Source of the DNA: Gigaspora rosea
Taxonomy: Eukaryota > Glomeromycota > Glomeromycetes > Diversisporales > Gigasporaceae
Reading direction: 5' to 3'
Length of the DNA: 64,000 nucleotides
Assembly: GCA_003550325.1 (NCBI GenBank)
Contig: QKWP01000358.1
Coordinates: 130,384 to 194,383, forward strand
Shown: one piece after another, positions 12,016 through 23,820 of the stretch
Layout: each line of letters begins with the position of its first letter
Numbering within the stretch: the stretch's first letter is position 1
Made by a program: the position numbers and the translations under genes
Notes under the pieces: model-generated
Database searches by the model: none
Seen by the model: only the letters and a program-made list of their open reading frames with translations
What the model was told of the DNA's origin: nothing

Positions 12016-12093
12016 GTAGTTAAGATAATCTTGAATAATTTTATTACCACCTTTTCAAATTAGCGTGTCCACCAGATTTTGATCAAATATAAG

Positions 12094-12614
12094 TAGAGAT
12101 TTGCCTTACGCATTATGCATGCTGCATTATGCAATGCATAATGCACATAGATTATATAATTTTGATTCAATTAAAATTATATAATTTCTAACAATATTTT
12201 TTTTAAATTAGAACTTATAAATTATACATATTCCTTTTCAATTTGCCACAATAGTTTTTAGCAAACAAATTTCTTAACCAAACTTCTACTACTATATATT
12301 ATAGTCTTCTAATTTTGCTATTTAATATTTAATAGCTAGTTTAAATTAATACATACAATAAGTTACTGTATTAGTAATACAGCCTAACTTAACCACTTTT
12401 GAACTTTTTAATGACTTGTCCTTGCTGATTTTAGCAATTTGACAGTGTGCTAATTAGTTATATACTACTATTATATGCATTAGTTTTATTCTTATTAATA
12501 AAAAGCTAATAAAATAATTATATTATATAACGATGCAGGATTGCATAATGCATTATGCTATATAATGTCGCATTATGCAATGCAAAGACAAAAAACCTGC
12601 ATTCACACATAACT
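12094..12614. mobile_element. TIR element rich in GCATTATGC palindromes
   Basis: Flanked by a perfect 9-bp direct repeat AAATATAAG (12085-12093 and 12615-12623). GCATTATGC-type palindromes cluster just inside both ends (12110-12150 and 12532-12585), as subterminal repeats would. It starts TAGAG. The family is uncertain (hAT or Mutator-like). Confidence 0.6.
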
Positions 12615-12859
12615 AAATATAAGCCTGAGATTGGTTAAAAAATGGCTCTTTAATAGTTCCAAATTTTTAAATAGATATATTTTTTTCAAAGATTTCAATA
12701 TCAGCATGGTCAGCTTTGATGTTTTCAAAAGATCAAATAAAATGTTTTAGTTTATAATTGTGATTTTTTATGGTGATAGAAGATATTTTACTAATTATTA
12801 TTCTTCATGATTGACTCTTTGAAATTTCCAAAATTTTAGCCCAAACCTACAGCAAATCT

Positions 12860-13110
12860 ACAAATCGAACCAAAAAATGCAGTCAATTAGTTGGCCAAAA
12901 TTTTTTAAAAAATCATTTAAAAATCAATTATAGTCAACTAATCAATTAGTCAATTAATTGATTAGTTGGTATATCAAAATGGTTTGTATATATTGTGTAG
13001 CTATTAATTGCAAAATCAAGGTATAATACATATAAAATTAGTCAACTAATTGATTGCCTGACCAATCAATTAATCGTTAACATTCGATTAGTTGCAATTA
13101 GTTGCAATTG
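12860..13110. repeat. Cluster of CAATTAGTTGA motifs
   Basis: At least ten direct and inverted copies of TCAATTAGTTG/CAACTAATTGA. It could be the subterminal part of a larger element, but no boundaries are visible. Confidence 0.5.
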
Positions 13111-13351
13111 ATTTGTAACACAGTATGAATAATCTAAGAGAAACTTTGAAATTTTTTATTTTTAAGCAAAATAATTAGATTTATTTGCAAAATTAAAAAA
13201 TTTTGAAGTGATAAATGATCATTAAAGGTCATGTTTATTTTTTTAAAGTACAATAATATTTAATTTTTTTTATAGTAACTAAGCTAAAAATCACATAATA
13301 AATAGATAATGATTTGTATTTTATAATTTAAAATAGAAGAATTTTAATATA

Positions 13352-13672
13352 CACCACAGGTGATTATTACCTGTAGTACAATAGCCAATCAAAATTTAGA
13401 ATTAGGTATAAAATATAGGTTAATTTTTGTATAACAAAAACAAACAATACAAAGAATTTTTAAAAAATTGCTTCTAATTTAGAAATTTGTCTATGTAACT
13501 ACTTTTTTTTATACAAAAAAAATCTTTGCAAAATTTTTCTATATATAAAGTACCTTTCTAATTCCTAGCCCTTACCCTAACTCTAATATTAAAAAGGTTT
13601 GTTTTTTGTTTTAATAAAATGATTTATTTTTATTTATGTATTGTAGATCACAAGTGATAATCACCTATGGTG
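13352..13672. mobile_element. MITE with CACCACAGGTGAT termini
   Basis: Left CACCACAGGTGATTATTAC and right GATAATCACCTATGGTG are inverted over about 40 bp including TACAATA/TATTGTA. About 320 bp long. No clear target duplication. Confidence 0.7.
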
Positions 13673-13814
13673 AATATTATATTATTTCTTTAAAATATTA
13701 GAGCAATAAAAATATTAAATATATTAGAAGTTTTAAAACAATTTAAAAAAATATTTTACAAAACTTGCAACTAAAAAGCAATATATATTGTACAATATAT
13801 CCTGTTTATACTAA

Positions 13815-15216
13815 TACAAGTCACTTTCGTTATAGTGAACTTTCAATATAGTAAAGATTGGCTTATAGTGAAGATTTTTTTTTAGAACAGAATCTTTATT
13901 AATAAATCTTCACTCTATATAATAAAGTTAAATAGTAAACTCTTAATATAAGCTATAGTGAAAATTTTTATAACAAATTTTTTTTTCTCTTAGGTGAGAC
14001 TCACCAAATACAACCTCTTTGATTTATTAGACTAAAAAATTAGTACAAATGCCCAAAGAACAAAAAATAACCAATACTGGCATTATCTGATTTAGACAAC
14101 TAAACCATATACGAATCGCCGCATGGCATCTCGAAAGACACTGACTAGTTCATCAGCCTTGCTCCACTATACAAAGGCATTTCCCGAAGGAAATATTCTT
14201 GGAAGTGAGAGGAAAAAAACTAAACTACTAAAGGGCAAAGTAAAAAAAAGGGGTAAAAAGTAAAAGAAAAAACAAAAAGAAACTGAGAAAACAAATTATA
14301 GAAAAGAAAGAAAAAGAGAAAAAGCAAGGCCTCAGGTTAATTAAGACCTGGTACCGAGATAAACTGTTTTAAAAATTACATGATACTAAGAAAAATAGTT
14401 TTTACTAAAAAAATGGCCTCTAACCTAAAAAACTATAGAGATAGGTGTGTAAAAAAAAAACTACAGCTATAAGGACATTTTAGAACGAAATTTCGTTACA
14501 AGGTTTCCTCAAATACATGTCATTTTTGTTTATTTCGAAAGACCGAAATCCACTTGTAACTTCATTCTAATATGGCAGCTGCATTTCCAAATTGGGGAGG
14601 TAAACATTGTCAACCTTTTGGAGAGGGTAAGCCGAAATGCCTACTTTGTCAAAATTTCGAAAAAGCCAGAGACGAAGGAGGTTCCAGGCAGTCCAACTTG
14701 TTTTATAGGTTTAAAACCATGTAAGTTTTGTAGTCTACAAAAAAATATGCAGCTTTCATAAAGTCCAAAAACATTTAAGCTTAATGATAAAGACTTCTGG
14801 TTACTTAGTAACCAACTACTATTGATAGTTTTTGTATTTTACTACAGGGAGACCTATCCCAAGACTTATTTTTCAATTCTTTTTCAGTTGCCCCAAGTAG
14901 AACTCTTGTTCCCGAATACTTCAAAAGAAGTTTTTTAGTAAGAGGTTGCATATTATTTATAGTTTTTTACAGTTCAGTTGTCATGGAAAAGTTGGTCCAG
15001 ATGATTCTATAACAAAATTTTTTATATTATAGTGAAGATTTTATTATATAATATTTTATTACCCAATCAAATTACAGATTTTTTATTATATTGCTATATA
15101 AATTATATTTAATTGTTGTTTTTATTATATTGAAATGCTCTCAATAAAGTGAATTTTTCAATATAGTAAAGAAAGTTTTATAGCTGAAAAATTCGCTATA
15201 AAGAAAGTAACTTGTA
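13815..15216. mobile_element. 1.4-kb TIR element carrying a small gene
   Basis: The left end TACAAGTCACTTTCGTTATA and right end, an imperfect complement ending AGTAACTTGTA, belong to the same TIR family as the MITEs at 513 and 49346. Both ends continue inward with TTCAATATAGTAAAG-type repeats. The interior contains the two-exon gene at 14572-14938 and purine-rich sequence (14200-14330). On the minus strand a coding-like stretch (ADELVSVFRDAMRRFVYG, about 14095-14150) is also visible. No transposase is seen. Confidence 0.6.
14572..14938 (+). CDS. Small two-exon CxxC/His protein, unknown family
   Basis: Proposed join 14572..14720, 14848..14938 gives 79 residues. The intron (127 bp) has a consensus GTAAGT donor and a TACAG acceptor, and the frame closes (phase 2). 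The first exon contains GGKHCQPFGEGKPKCLLC, a His-Cys ... Cys-x2-Cys arrangement that could bind zinc. The second is a short hydrophobic/aromatic tail. I do not recognise the family. It lies inside a TIR element, so it may be element-encoded or captured. A second copy at 37020-38560 keeps the same exon-intron layout but is disrupted, which supports the gene model and shows the unit is multicopy. Confidence 0.5.
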
Positions 15217-16108
15217 TATAAAAATATCTTATTAAATCATTAGTATAGTATGCAAGCTTTGTAGCATATTAGAAGATTAGAATATTTCAAATATAAAAAT
15301 TTAGATACAAGTATAACCAAAACTAGAAATAACTTTAAATAATAAGATTATATAACCTTTTTATACTATAAAGATACTAATTTTAAAAGTATACCTATCC
15401 TTTAAACTATAATGTAGGCAAATTTGCCTGCTAAAATTTTTTTTGCCTGTTTTTATATAATTACTCTGGATTTTTCTAAAATATACCTACCTTACTAAGC
15501 TCAAATGAGACTTACTGCATTGATTGATTGTTCATAAATTTTTTTTCATAGCATCTTCTATATGTATAATACAATACTAATTCAAAAATAGTGAATATGC
15601 ACTAAATATGTATGTATAAATAATTTGATATGGGCTGGTGAAAAAGATTTGTACCTCAAATAGTTCTGATTAAAATATTTTTTGTACAAATTAATTTTTA
15701 ATTTTTTTAATTTAATATACTTATTAGGTTACCAGATTGATAAAAATAAAATTATTTTGATTATTTTATTGATAAAATAAAAAAATTTATTAATAGTAAC
15801 TTTTTTTTTTTTTACTATATAATTTACTATAGTAATTTATATATACATATAAAAATCAAATTATCTCACTTTTAAGCCTAATTTTTTCACAACCAGTGAT
15901 TCAATTTTGCTCAAATTTTAACTATATCTTTATCATATGCATATTAATGCACTTGCATAGTACAAGCTCATAGAACTGCATATTGGTTGCGAAATTATTT
16001 AAAATATCTTTTTTTTAAAAAAAATTTATTTTTTTCAAATACAGTGAATTGTACATGCTTAATTATTAAAAATAAACAATGTTAAAACAATAAAAATAAT
16101 GGGAATAG
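15217..16108. other. AT-rich intergenic stretch
   Basis: No gene, repeat pair or RNA that I can support. Confidence 0.5.
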
Positions 16109-16703
16109 AAATTTGTCGCACCCGCAACATGTCGCACCCTGATTCCAACCAATCAAATTTTACGATATTGTAGACAAAAATTTTAAGTTTTAAAAAAATT
16201 TTACTAGTAAAATGTAAAAATAAATAAGTGATATCGAAGCATATAATGTAAAATTTTATTTTAAACAACTTTTTTTAAGTCATAAAGATAGATTGTCTTA
16301 GTAAAAAAACGTTTTATAAGAAAAATCAAAAATTTCAAACATTAGCACATATAAAACTTTTTTTTACTAATATAATCTATATTTACGTTTAAGTACTACA
16401 TATAAAATTTTACACTAAACAGCTTTTTCTAAGTTAAAAAGGTAGTTAGTTTTAGTAAAAAAAGTTTTATATGTGCTAACTTTGGAAATTTTTGATTTTT
16501 CTTATAAACCATTTTTTTTTACTAAGACAATCTATCTTTATGACTTAGAAAAGGTTGTTCAGAATAAAATTTTACATTATATGACATGCTATTTTATATA
16601 TATTTTATACTTTATTAAGTAAAATTTTAAATTTTTAAAAAATAAAATTTTTTGTCTATAAAATCGTGCGATTTGATTGGTCGAAGTAGGGTGCGACAAA
16701 TTT
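16109..16703. mobile_element. 595-bp foldback element
   Basis: The termini AAATTTGTCGCACCC (16109-16123) and GGGTGCGACAAATTT (16689-16703) are perfect. The arms stay recognisably inverted for about 270 bp each, for example AAGTCATAAAGATAGATTGT and its complement. Short ORFs here are by-products of the arms. Confidence 0.85.
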
Positions 16704-16760
16704 ATTTTTTCAAAAATAATATAATAAGTTAGATTAAAACCTATTTTATTTAAAAAATTT

Positions 16761-17002
16761 TTAATAATTGTCACAGATGATCGTGAAATCGGATGATGGT
16801 GAAATTTGGGGTCTCAATTTGAAAATATAAACCCTACCAAAATCCACCTATACTCTTTTATTAATATCCCTAACCCTAAATTCTAATTCAACCATAAAAA
16901 AAATTTAACAAAAAAGGTCCTAAAAATTTTTAAAAATCGTATATAAAATAGATTCAAATTTCATCATCATCCAATTTCATAATCATTTGTGACAATAATT
17001 AA
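16761..17002. mobile_element. MITE of the TTATTGTCACAGATC family
   Basis: Ends TTAATAATTGTCACA and TGTGACAATAATTAA, 242 bp. It includes one CCCTAACCCTAAA telomere-like string near 16868. Confidence 0.7.
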
Positions 17003-17689
17003 TCAAGAAAAAAAATTTCTTTAGTATTAAAATTATAAAATTTTTTGAGGTACAAATCTTTTGCACCAGTCCATAATTGATATAAAGCATGAAAAACAAT
17101 TCTCCCAGTAATATCTTTTAAATGTAAAGCCAATATATTGTCTGCAGATTTTGCATTTTTAAGCTTACGATCTACAGGCTTATTAGCTTTGAATTCATTA
17201 TTTTGTTTTTTATTGAAAGTGTAAAAAAATAAGCCAAGAAGAAAAAATTCATACCAATTTTAATATTTTGCTAGTATTCTTTAAATAATAATCTGGAATC
17301 CAATAATGATGACCAGAATGCAACAAAAATAAATACTAAAAGTGCCTATAAAAAATATAAATTAGCAGAAACTGCACAAAAAAATTTTCACTACTACTTT
17401 CTGGTTTTGAACTACTTGTTTATTTAAGTCTATTGCATAAGGCAAATATTAGACTACTATCATACTTTGATATCAATATTTTCAAAGTAGTAAATTTTTT
17501 GTCTTTTTTTTACAAGCATGATATTAGACACAATGGTTGTCAATACAAAGCTCTTGTAATTTACTATGAACTTTTTAAAATGCTTTTTTTCAACCAGTAC
17601 TAGAATAAGAATTAAAAAACTTTCTATCTACCATATTTCAACATATGGTTTCTGCACATTTCTTTCACCTTCTTAATAATTACAAATTA
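17003..17689. other. Probable 5' part of a decayed piggyBac element
   Basis: AT-rich with no readable frame. Its position just upstream of the transposase remnant suggests it is the eroded N-terminal region, but I cannot align it. Confidence 0.3.
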
Positions 17690-18230
17690 TTTTGAAAAAG
17701 TAGAGATATTGCTTTCATGTGTTTGGGATGCTTTGAAATACTATTATATACCAGGTTCAAATATATTAGTAGATAAAATGATGGTTCAGTTTTTTGGCCA
17801 AAGCATTTATATAGTACAAATAAAGAACAAGCACATACCAGAGGGTTTTAAAGTTTTTTTGTTATATGAATTAGGATATAACTATACTTTCCTGCTAATA
17901 TCATATACTTCTCCAAACAATATAATAAAAGTAAATAGTTTGAGTCAAATTAGGTATTTAGTTCTTCATCTTGTTAAACAACTTTTATATTATCAAATTC
18001 TGTATAATATTTAAATGAATTATTATTTTAGTAGTATATCTTTTTTCAAAATCTCTGGCAAAGTTGTATTGGAGCTTGTAGAACAGTTTATAAAATAGCC
18101 TTAGAGTTTTCCAAAAAACTAAAGGTCAATAAAAATATTAAACTTAATTGAGATATTTGTTTTGGAGTTGTAGTAAATATCATACTAGCTATTTTTTAGT
18201 AGGATACTGGGCCAGTTATACATGAGGACG
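17690..18230 (+). pseudogene. piggyBac-type (DDE_Tnp_1_7) transposase remnant
   Basis: The ORF at 17709-18014 (101 codons) reads ALKYYYIPGSNILVDKMMVQ, the family's catalytic-core signature (normally YxPGxxxSVDEMM, with Asp then Glu). It continues with KNKHIPEGFKVFLL and ELGYNYTF. After its stop at 18012-18014, other frames continue the family pattern: NYYFSSISFFK, then CRTVYKIALEFSKKLK and CFGVVVNIILAIF. Several stops and frame changes separate these. In the ORF the acidic Glu of the DEMM motif reads Lys. It is clearly inactive, and no terminal repeats were identified. Confidence 0.8.
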
Positions 18231-18257
18231 AAAGTATTTCGGGTTCTAAAACCCAAA

Positions 18258-18454
18258 ATTAAAATTTGAAGACGAAATTGTTTTTGATCTATTTTACTTG
18301 AAAGACAAAATTATTTGATACTTTTTTTGAATAGACGAAATTATAAGGAACATATCTATATAAATTTTATTTGCTTTTCCTTATAAAAAATTTTAATTTT
18401 CTCTAATGAAGACAAAATAGGCCTTTTTAAAAATCAATTTCAGTGGCATCACTA
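18258..18454. repeat. Direct duplication, copy 1 (197 bp)
   Basis: Almost identical to 18599-18795 and the same length. The two lie on either side of a single N at 18598. Most likely an assembly join of overlapping contigs rather than a biological duplication. Confidence 0.8.
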
Positions 18455-18598
18455 ATCAGGAAGCTCAAAAAACAATAAAGAGCAATCTAAGTTTTAAATA
18501 ATATAAAAGTTTTGTAAATTTTGAGGTGGATACATTCAACTATTTCTCGTTTTGTAGTTCTGGACTAAACAGTAGGAAGCCTGTGTGATTTTCCTCTN

Positions 18599-18795
18599 AT
18601 TAAAATTTGAAGACGAAATTGTTTTTGATCTATTTTACTTGAAAGACAAAATTATTTGATACTTTTTTTAAATAGACGAAATTATAAGGAACATATCTAT
18701 ATAAATTTTATTGCTCTTCCTTATAAAAAATTTTAATTTTCTCTAATGAAGACGAAATAGGCCTTTTTTAAAAATCAATTTCAGTGGCATCACTA
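18599..18795. repeat. Direct duplication, copy 2 (197 bp)
   Basis: See copy 1 at 18258-18454. It starts immediately after the N at 18598 and differs from copy 1 only at scattered positions. Confidence 0.8.
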
Positions 18796-18950
18796 GGACC
18801 AGTAACAATACTATCAACAATTTATTATCTTATTGGTAAGAATAGAAAATCAAACAAATAAGGTAGCAGCTAAAAAAAACAAATATGAATATAGTAAAGG
18901 TTTATGTAATATTCAGATCACAATCAAAAAAATTATTAGAAATATCTAAA

Positions 18951-19174
18951 ATAATTGTAACAAATCATAATGAAATCCAGATTAAAATGAAATGATAGTA
19001 TAAAAATTCCAAAAACTAAATTTTTTCGAAGTGCATTTTTTAGGGTTAGGGTTTAGGGTTAGGGATAGTTTTAAAAAAAAATATAATAAACAAGTATTAA
19101 TGGGTTTTAGAAGGCTAGCAGATTAAGTATAAAATGTAGATTTCATTTTAAATTATGATCTGTGACAATAATTG
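18951..19174. mobile_element. MITE of the TTATTGTCACAGATC family with telomere-like core
   Basis: Ends ATAATTGTAACAAATCATAA and ATGATCTGTGACAATAATTG. The core has TTAGGGTTAGGGTTTAGGG at 19041-19063. Aligns along its length with 52512-52735 in reverse orientation. Confidence 0.75.
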
Positions 19175-19944
19175 ATAATTACAACAATAATATAAATAGT
19201 GTAAATGTTGCAATTAATTATGATCCTATTACAATATACAACAATGAAATAAAATTGGATATCTTTTTTTTGATTGCTGGATATAGCAATTATTAACTTA
19301 TATCTAATTGCTTAAACTTTAAAATTTAATCAGAAGCATAAAGAATTATAGTATATGTTGGTTTGGGGTCTTATTAAATCTGCAAGTAACATTGGTAAGG
19401 TTCAATTAAAATTGGTTTACTAGGTACTATACTAAAAAATAAAAAGTGTCTTTAAATATTTATTATCTAATTATTATTTATTATAACCTTATAAAATAAT
19501 TATATAAAATTTTTGTACTGTAATAATTAATATTTAATTAATAAAACTTTTATTATACAAATTAATTAACAATTTTAATAATATACATCAGCAAAATAAA
19601 TATATGAAATCTTTCAAAAGAAATTGCATGCCGAAATCTTTCAAAAGAATTGCAATCAACATGAAATCTTTTGAAAGAACTGCAATTTTTCGAAAAATTT
19701 CAGAATGTATTTTTTCAAAATATTTCAGAATATATTGTGAAATATTGCAAAATAATACAAAATATATTGTGCAATATTGTGAAATAGGCCAAATAAAACA
19801 ATGCAAACCTCTTTCTAATTATCTTATTTTGGGAGTCGCAAGAAATAATATTTGCATATTATCATGTAAATCGGCAGTTTTTCACAATATTTTGCAATAT
19901 TTCGCATATTTTCAAAAATTTTTAAAATTTTCACATTATCAAAT
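19175..19944. other. AT-rich stretch with repeated CTTTCAAAAGA motifs
   Basis: CTTTCAAAAGA-type motifs at 19610-19680 recur inverted/direct at 21400-21445, hinting at one large element spanning about 19600-21480. The 178-codon ORF here runs into a microsatellite and is not credible. Confidence 0.35.
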
Positions 19945-20064
19945 TTTATATTTTTATTTATTATTATTATTTTTATTTATTATTATTTTTTTTATTTATT
20001 ATTATTTTTTTTATTTATTATTATTTTTTTTTATTTATTATTATTTTTTTTATTTATTATTACT

Positions 20065-20095
<31 letters not shown>

Positions 20096-20115
20096 TTATT
20101 ATTATATATTATACA
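19945..20115. repeat. TTATTATTTTTT microsatellite
   Basis: Imperfect tandem units of TTTATTATTATTTTTT. Confidence 0.9.
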
Positions 20116-20399
20116 TATTACATTATATATTATATTTTAATTATTATACATTCTTTACAGTATTATTTTTACATTATTACATTATTTTAACTACTTTTGT
20201 ACTTCTTCGCATCTAATTCTATTACTATATACAAAAAACTAGCCCTATATACTTATTTTCGCTCACCACATAGTTAGCTATTATCTTTGTGTCTTTGTTT
20301 TCTTTCATCTTCGCTTTGGCTATTTTTTTTGGTTTGGCTATACCTTCATTTCGCTCTCTTTTTCTAAATACTTTCTAAAAATAGTAAAAAAGTGAAAAA

Positions 20400-21170
20400 A
20401 ATAAAAAAAACCATTTCTTAGAAGTGTTGGTGTTCTTGCAAATTGCTGAAAAAATTTGTAAAGTGCTAGAAAAGTCGCAAAGTTTCGAAAAAGTCAGGAA
20501 TAAATAAAATAAATTAAAAATTAAAAAAATAAGTAAAAAAAAACAAACAAAAAAACAAAAAATGTAAGCAAACTAATAAAAAAAATAAATGAAGCCCCAA
20601 ATCTTTATTTCTCTGAAATAAGAGTTCGTTCTTGCAAATTCAGAAATTGCAAAAGCCATATTAATGTTCTTGCAAAATGCCAAAAAAGGTGCAAAGTGCC
20701 GAAAAAGTCTGTTGGTTTCTTGCAAAGTGCTAGGAAGTAAGGGTTCTGTTCTCGCAAAGTATCAAAATAAAATAAATTAATAAAAATAAAACAAAAAAAA
20801 AAACAAAAAACATAAAGCAAAAAAATAAATGAAGTGAAACCTTGCAAGAACTTGCAAAATTTGCAAAAACTTGCAAAATCTTGCAAAAACTTGTGCCCAT
20901 TTCTCTAAAGTAGCATTCCTGAAAATTTAGAAATTGCTAAAAAAATCAGTTGTGTGTTCTTGCAAAGTTTCGGAAGTCTGAGTAGGTATATGCAAAGTGC
21001 AAAAAAGTTGTTGTTCTTTTTGCAAAGGGCTGGTATTCTTGTAAAATATAAAAAAAATTAAAAATAAATAAATAAAAAAAAGAAAAACAAACAAAAGCAA
21101 AAAAAACTAAAAACAACAAAAAAAAAACAAAAATAAAAAAACAAACTAAAATAAAAAAAACAATGTGAAT
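20400..21170. repeat. Dispersed TTGCAAAGTGC motifs in A-rich sequence
   Basis: Many copies of TTCTTGCAAAGTGC/TTGCAAAATTTGC alternate with A-rich blocks. No coding frame is supported. Confidence 0.6.
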
Positions 21171-21499
21171 AGAAGATCTAATTTATAAACAAAAGATCCA
21201 ATCTGATCTTGTAATAAGATTTGCAGATTAATTTCGATATATTCGAAGTATTTTGAAAATGTAGTCCAATACGTTCTTGGCATAACCCAGGTTACATATC
21301 TACTAATCTAGCCAGTCTGCTCAAAAAATATTTTGAATTCACTTTCAAAAACATTTTCAAAATATTTCGAAACCTGAAATATTTCGAAATATAAGTATAT
21401 GTGAAAGATTTTGCAGGTTCACAAGATCTTTCAAAAGATTGTGCTACTATAAATTTGCTAATGTATAGCAAATGTGTGATATTTTGCAAATTAATTTAT

Positions 21500-21912
21500 T
21501 TGCTAATAGTGTGACAGCTACTAGATTGCAATTAACCAATTATATCATGGTATTAGATACTATATAATGTTTATATGCCCAAAAGTAAAAAACAGTAAAA
21601 TTTTTTAAATATTTACTATTTATTTTTTAATTAAAAAAATTTCTTGCAAATTTTATTATAAAATATACTATATGTTGCCAAAAAATAAGCTATAATTTTG
21701 GGCACAAAAAACATGGGGTAGCTTATTTTCAAATAATCTATTTTTAGTTAATTGCAAATAAAATCTAAATTTTACTATGTAAATCAACTTAAGCTTAAGT
21801 AAACTTGTTCAAAAGATCAAATATATACTATATATATTAAAATTTTTATCAAGATTAAAACAATTTTTATTATCAAACTTTTAATTTTTATATTCAACAA
21901 TTATATTTTTAT
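21500..21912. other. AT-rich intergenic stretch
   Basis: Contains TAGCTTATTTTCAAATAA-type strings also found at 23735-23815. Otherwise nothing seen. Confidence 0.4.
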
Positions 21913-23300
21913 AGAGGTATGGTAACATAATATAGTCAGTTTGTTGTCATCCTCCAAGTTGTTGTAACAAAAGATATAGAATTTGAATACCACTAGAATT
22001 TTTTCTGAAAAATTTATATCTGTATTACAGTGATCTGAACTTTAAGCCCAGATCTGTAGATCTGTAACCTGGGTTGTACCAATTCATATTAGGAGCTTTG
22101 GCATAATACAAAGAAATTAATCCCAAGAGGTGTGCTAATGTATAACAAGGAAAACTAGCTTGGCAAGACCTGATTGAAGAAGTAGCTAAACTTTTGATAG
22201 TACCCAAACAGGAAGTTGATGGGAACTGACTAATAGCAGACTAACTAAAAGTGAACTGACTAAAAACAAACTTATAACAAAAAATTTGGTGAACTATACC
22301 AACTGGACTACCAGATGTTATTACTAGAGGAAAAGAACATGTAATTTGGAAGCATGTACCAAGAGAAAGGAGACCATAGCACTTGCCGGACAGACCAAAC
22401 CTTCTGGTCTTTGAATTAAGAGTAGAATTGCAACTGGAAAAGGAAAGCAACTAGAAGTAAGAAAAGCTTCTGGGAAAAAGAAACTGAAAAAAGAATAAAA
22501 AGATACTAAGATCAGGTGAACTTCACAATGACAGAAGTAGATAATAGTAGCAGTTGCAAGTAGCTCCTAACTGCAAGTATAAGTTTCAGTAAATGCATAA
22601 GTTACTAAAGTATAAGTTATATCTGTGTGGAATGGGAAAACACTATACCAAGTCTTTTACTAAGAATAAACTAGTCCTAATAGTGTAGCACAGAATCTGA
22701 AACTGTATTTTAGTAATACAAGATGAACTACTGTAGCAAGAGACAAGGATCAGAGAGTTTAAATAGGCAATGCTAGTATGTGGGTATGGCAGCTAGTATA
22801 GGACCTTCAGATGGCTACTTAAATAGGTAACTAAAAGTTGCAAGTGCAGCTAGTTGTACTCTTGTCAATATACAAATGCCAGAAGGTTCTCTAAGTAGGA
22901 CACTAAGGTTCATTATACAGTCGGACCTCTATAAATGCAATATCTATAAATACAATACCTCTCTAAATGCACACCACAAGATGTTATTAGTGATAAATGC
23001 ATGTTTTATATTCTGTGAATGCACGTTCTCTTAAATAACATTTTATATCATACTAACTTCCCTAAATGCATATAACCAATCAAATTTTAGTGTTTAAGAT
23101 AGGTTATACAGTTTTAAGTAGAAGTTATACAAACTTGATAATTTAATTTTTAAAGCTGCAATTTAATTGGCTCTCTCTAATTGCAAACCTCCCTAAATGC
23201 ATGTTGTAGACTTGTCCTTACAAGTTACATTTATGGAGAGTTGACTGTATCTTGAATAAAAGCCAATAATCCCAAAGTAGATACTTTGAATTAAAAAATA
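21913..23300 (+). mobile_element. SINE-like retroposon, copy B
   Basis: The head GGTATGGTAACATAATATAG aligns with the tRNA-like head of copies C and D. The body runs to TATCTTGAATAAAAGCC, then CCCAAAGTAGATACTTTGAA and an A/TA-rich tail. A pogo-like MITE (22918-23247) interrupts it close to the 3' end. The flanks are TA-rich and only an imperfect duplication is visible. Confidence 0.65.
22918..23247. mobile_element. Pogo/Tc1-like MITE nested in retroposon copy B
   Basis: Ends CAGTCGGACCTCTATAAATG and ATTTATGGAGAGTTGACTG, flanked by TA (22916-22917, 23248-23249). Interior copies of CTCTAAATGCA in both orientations. The uninterrupted target is seen in copy C (GATATATCTTGAAT). Confidence 0.8.
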
Positions 23301-23329
23301 TATATATATTTATATAAGATAAGTATAGA

Positions 23330-23645
23330 TATTGTGGCAAAGTTAAGAAATTTTGGTATAACTTTGAATCTATTAGTCCAAATTAATTATTTTGGTACTA
23401 TTCAATTCATCTTAATGAGACAAATTGAATAGTACCAAAATTGTTCAATTTGGATAACTATATTATATGAAATTGGAAGAAGTATTGTAATAGATAAAGG
23501 TATTGTGGCAGAATTTGCAATAACTTGTAACCTATTGGCCCAATTTAAATAATTTTTATACTATTCGAATTGTCTCATTAAGATGATTTTAATGCCACAA
23601 AAATTGTTTAATTTTAATTACTAGAACACAAGATATTGGCTTTTT
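23330..23645. repeat. Duplicated unit with internal hairpin
   Basis: A perfect hairpin TTTGGTACTATTCAATT ... AATTGAATAGTACCAAA at about 23391-23441. A degraded second unit follows (ACTATTCGAATTGTCTCATT near 23562). Confidence 0.6.
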
Positions 23646-23820
23646 AAACAAGTTTACTTAAGCAACTTGAATTAATTTATATAGTAAATTTTTGGCATTA
23701 CTATATAGTAACTATTCTCAATCATGGAGTTAGCTTATTTTTAGATTCAAGCTGTTTTTATATTTTTGGATTTAACAGAAAGTAGCTTATTTTTGAAAAT
23801 AGCTTATTTTTAGCAATATA

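Noticed and set aside
19041-19063. Chromosome end or ancient telomere fusion
   Set aside because: The telomere-like repeats lie inside a MITE that recurs at 52512-52735 with the same internal position.
19604-20140. 178-codon plus-strand ORF
   Set aside because: Its last third is a TTATTATTT microsatellite read as Leu/Ile/Phe/Tyr, and the rest consists of repeated CTTTCAAAAGA motifs.
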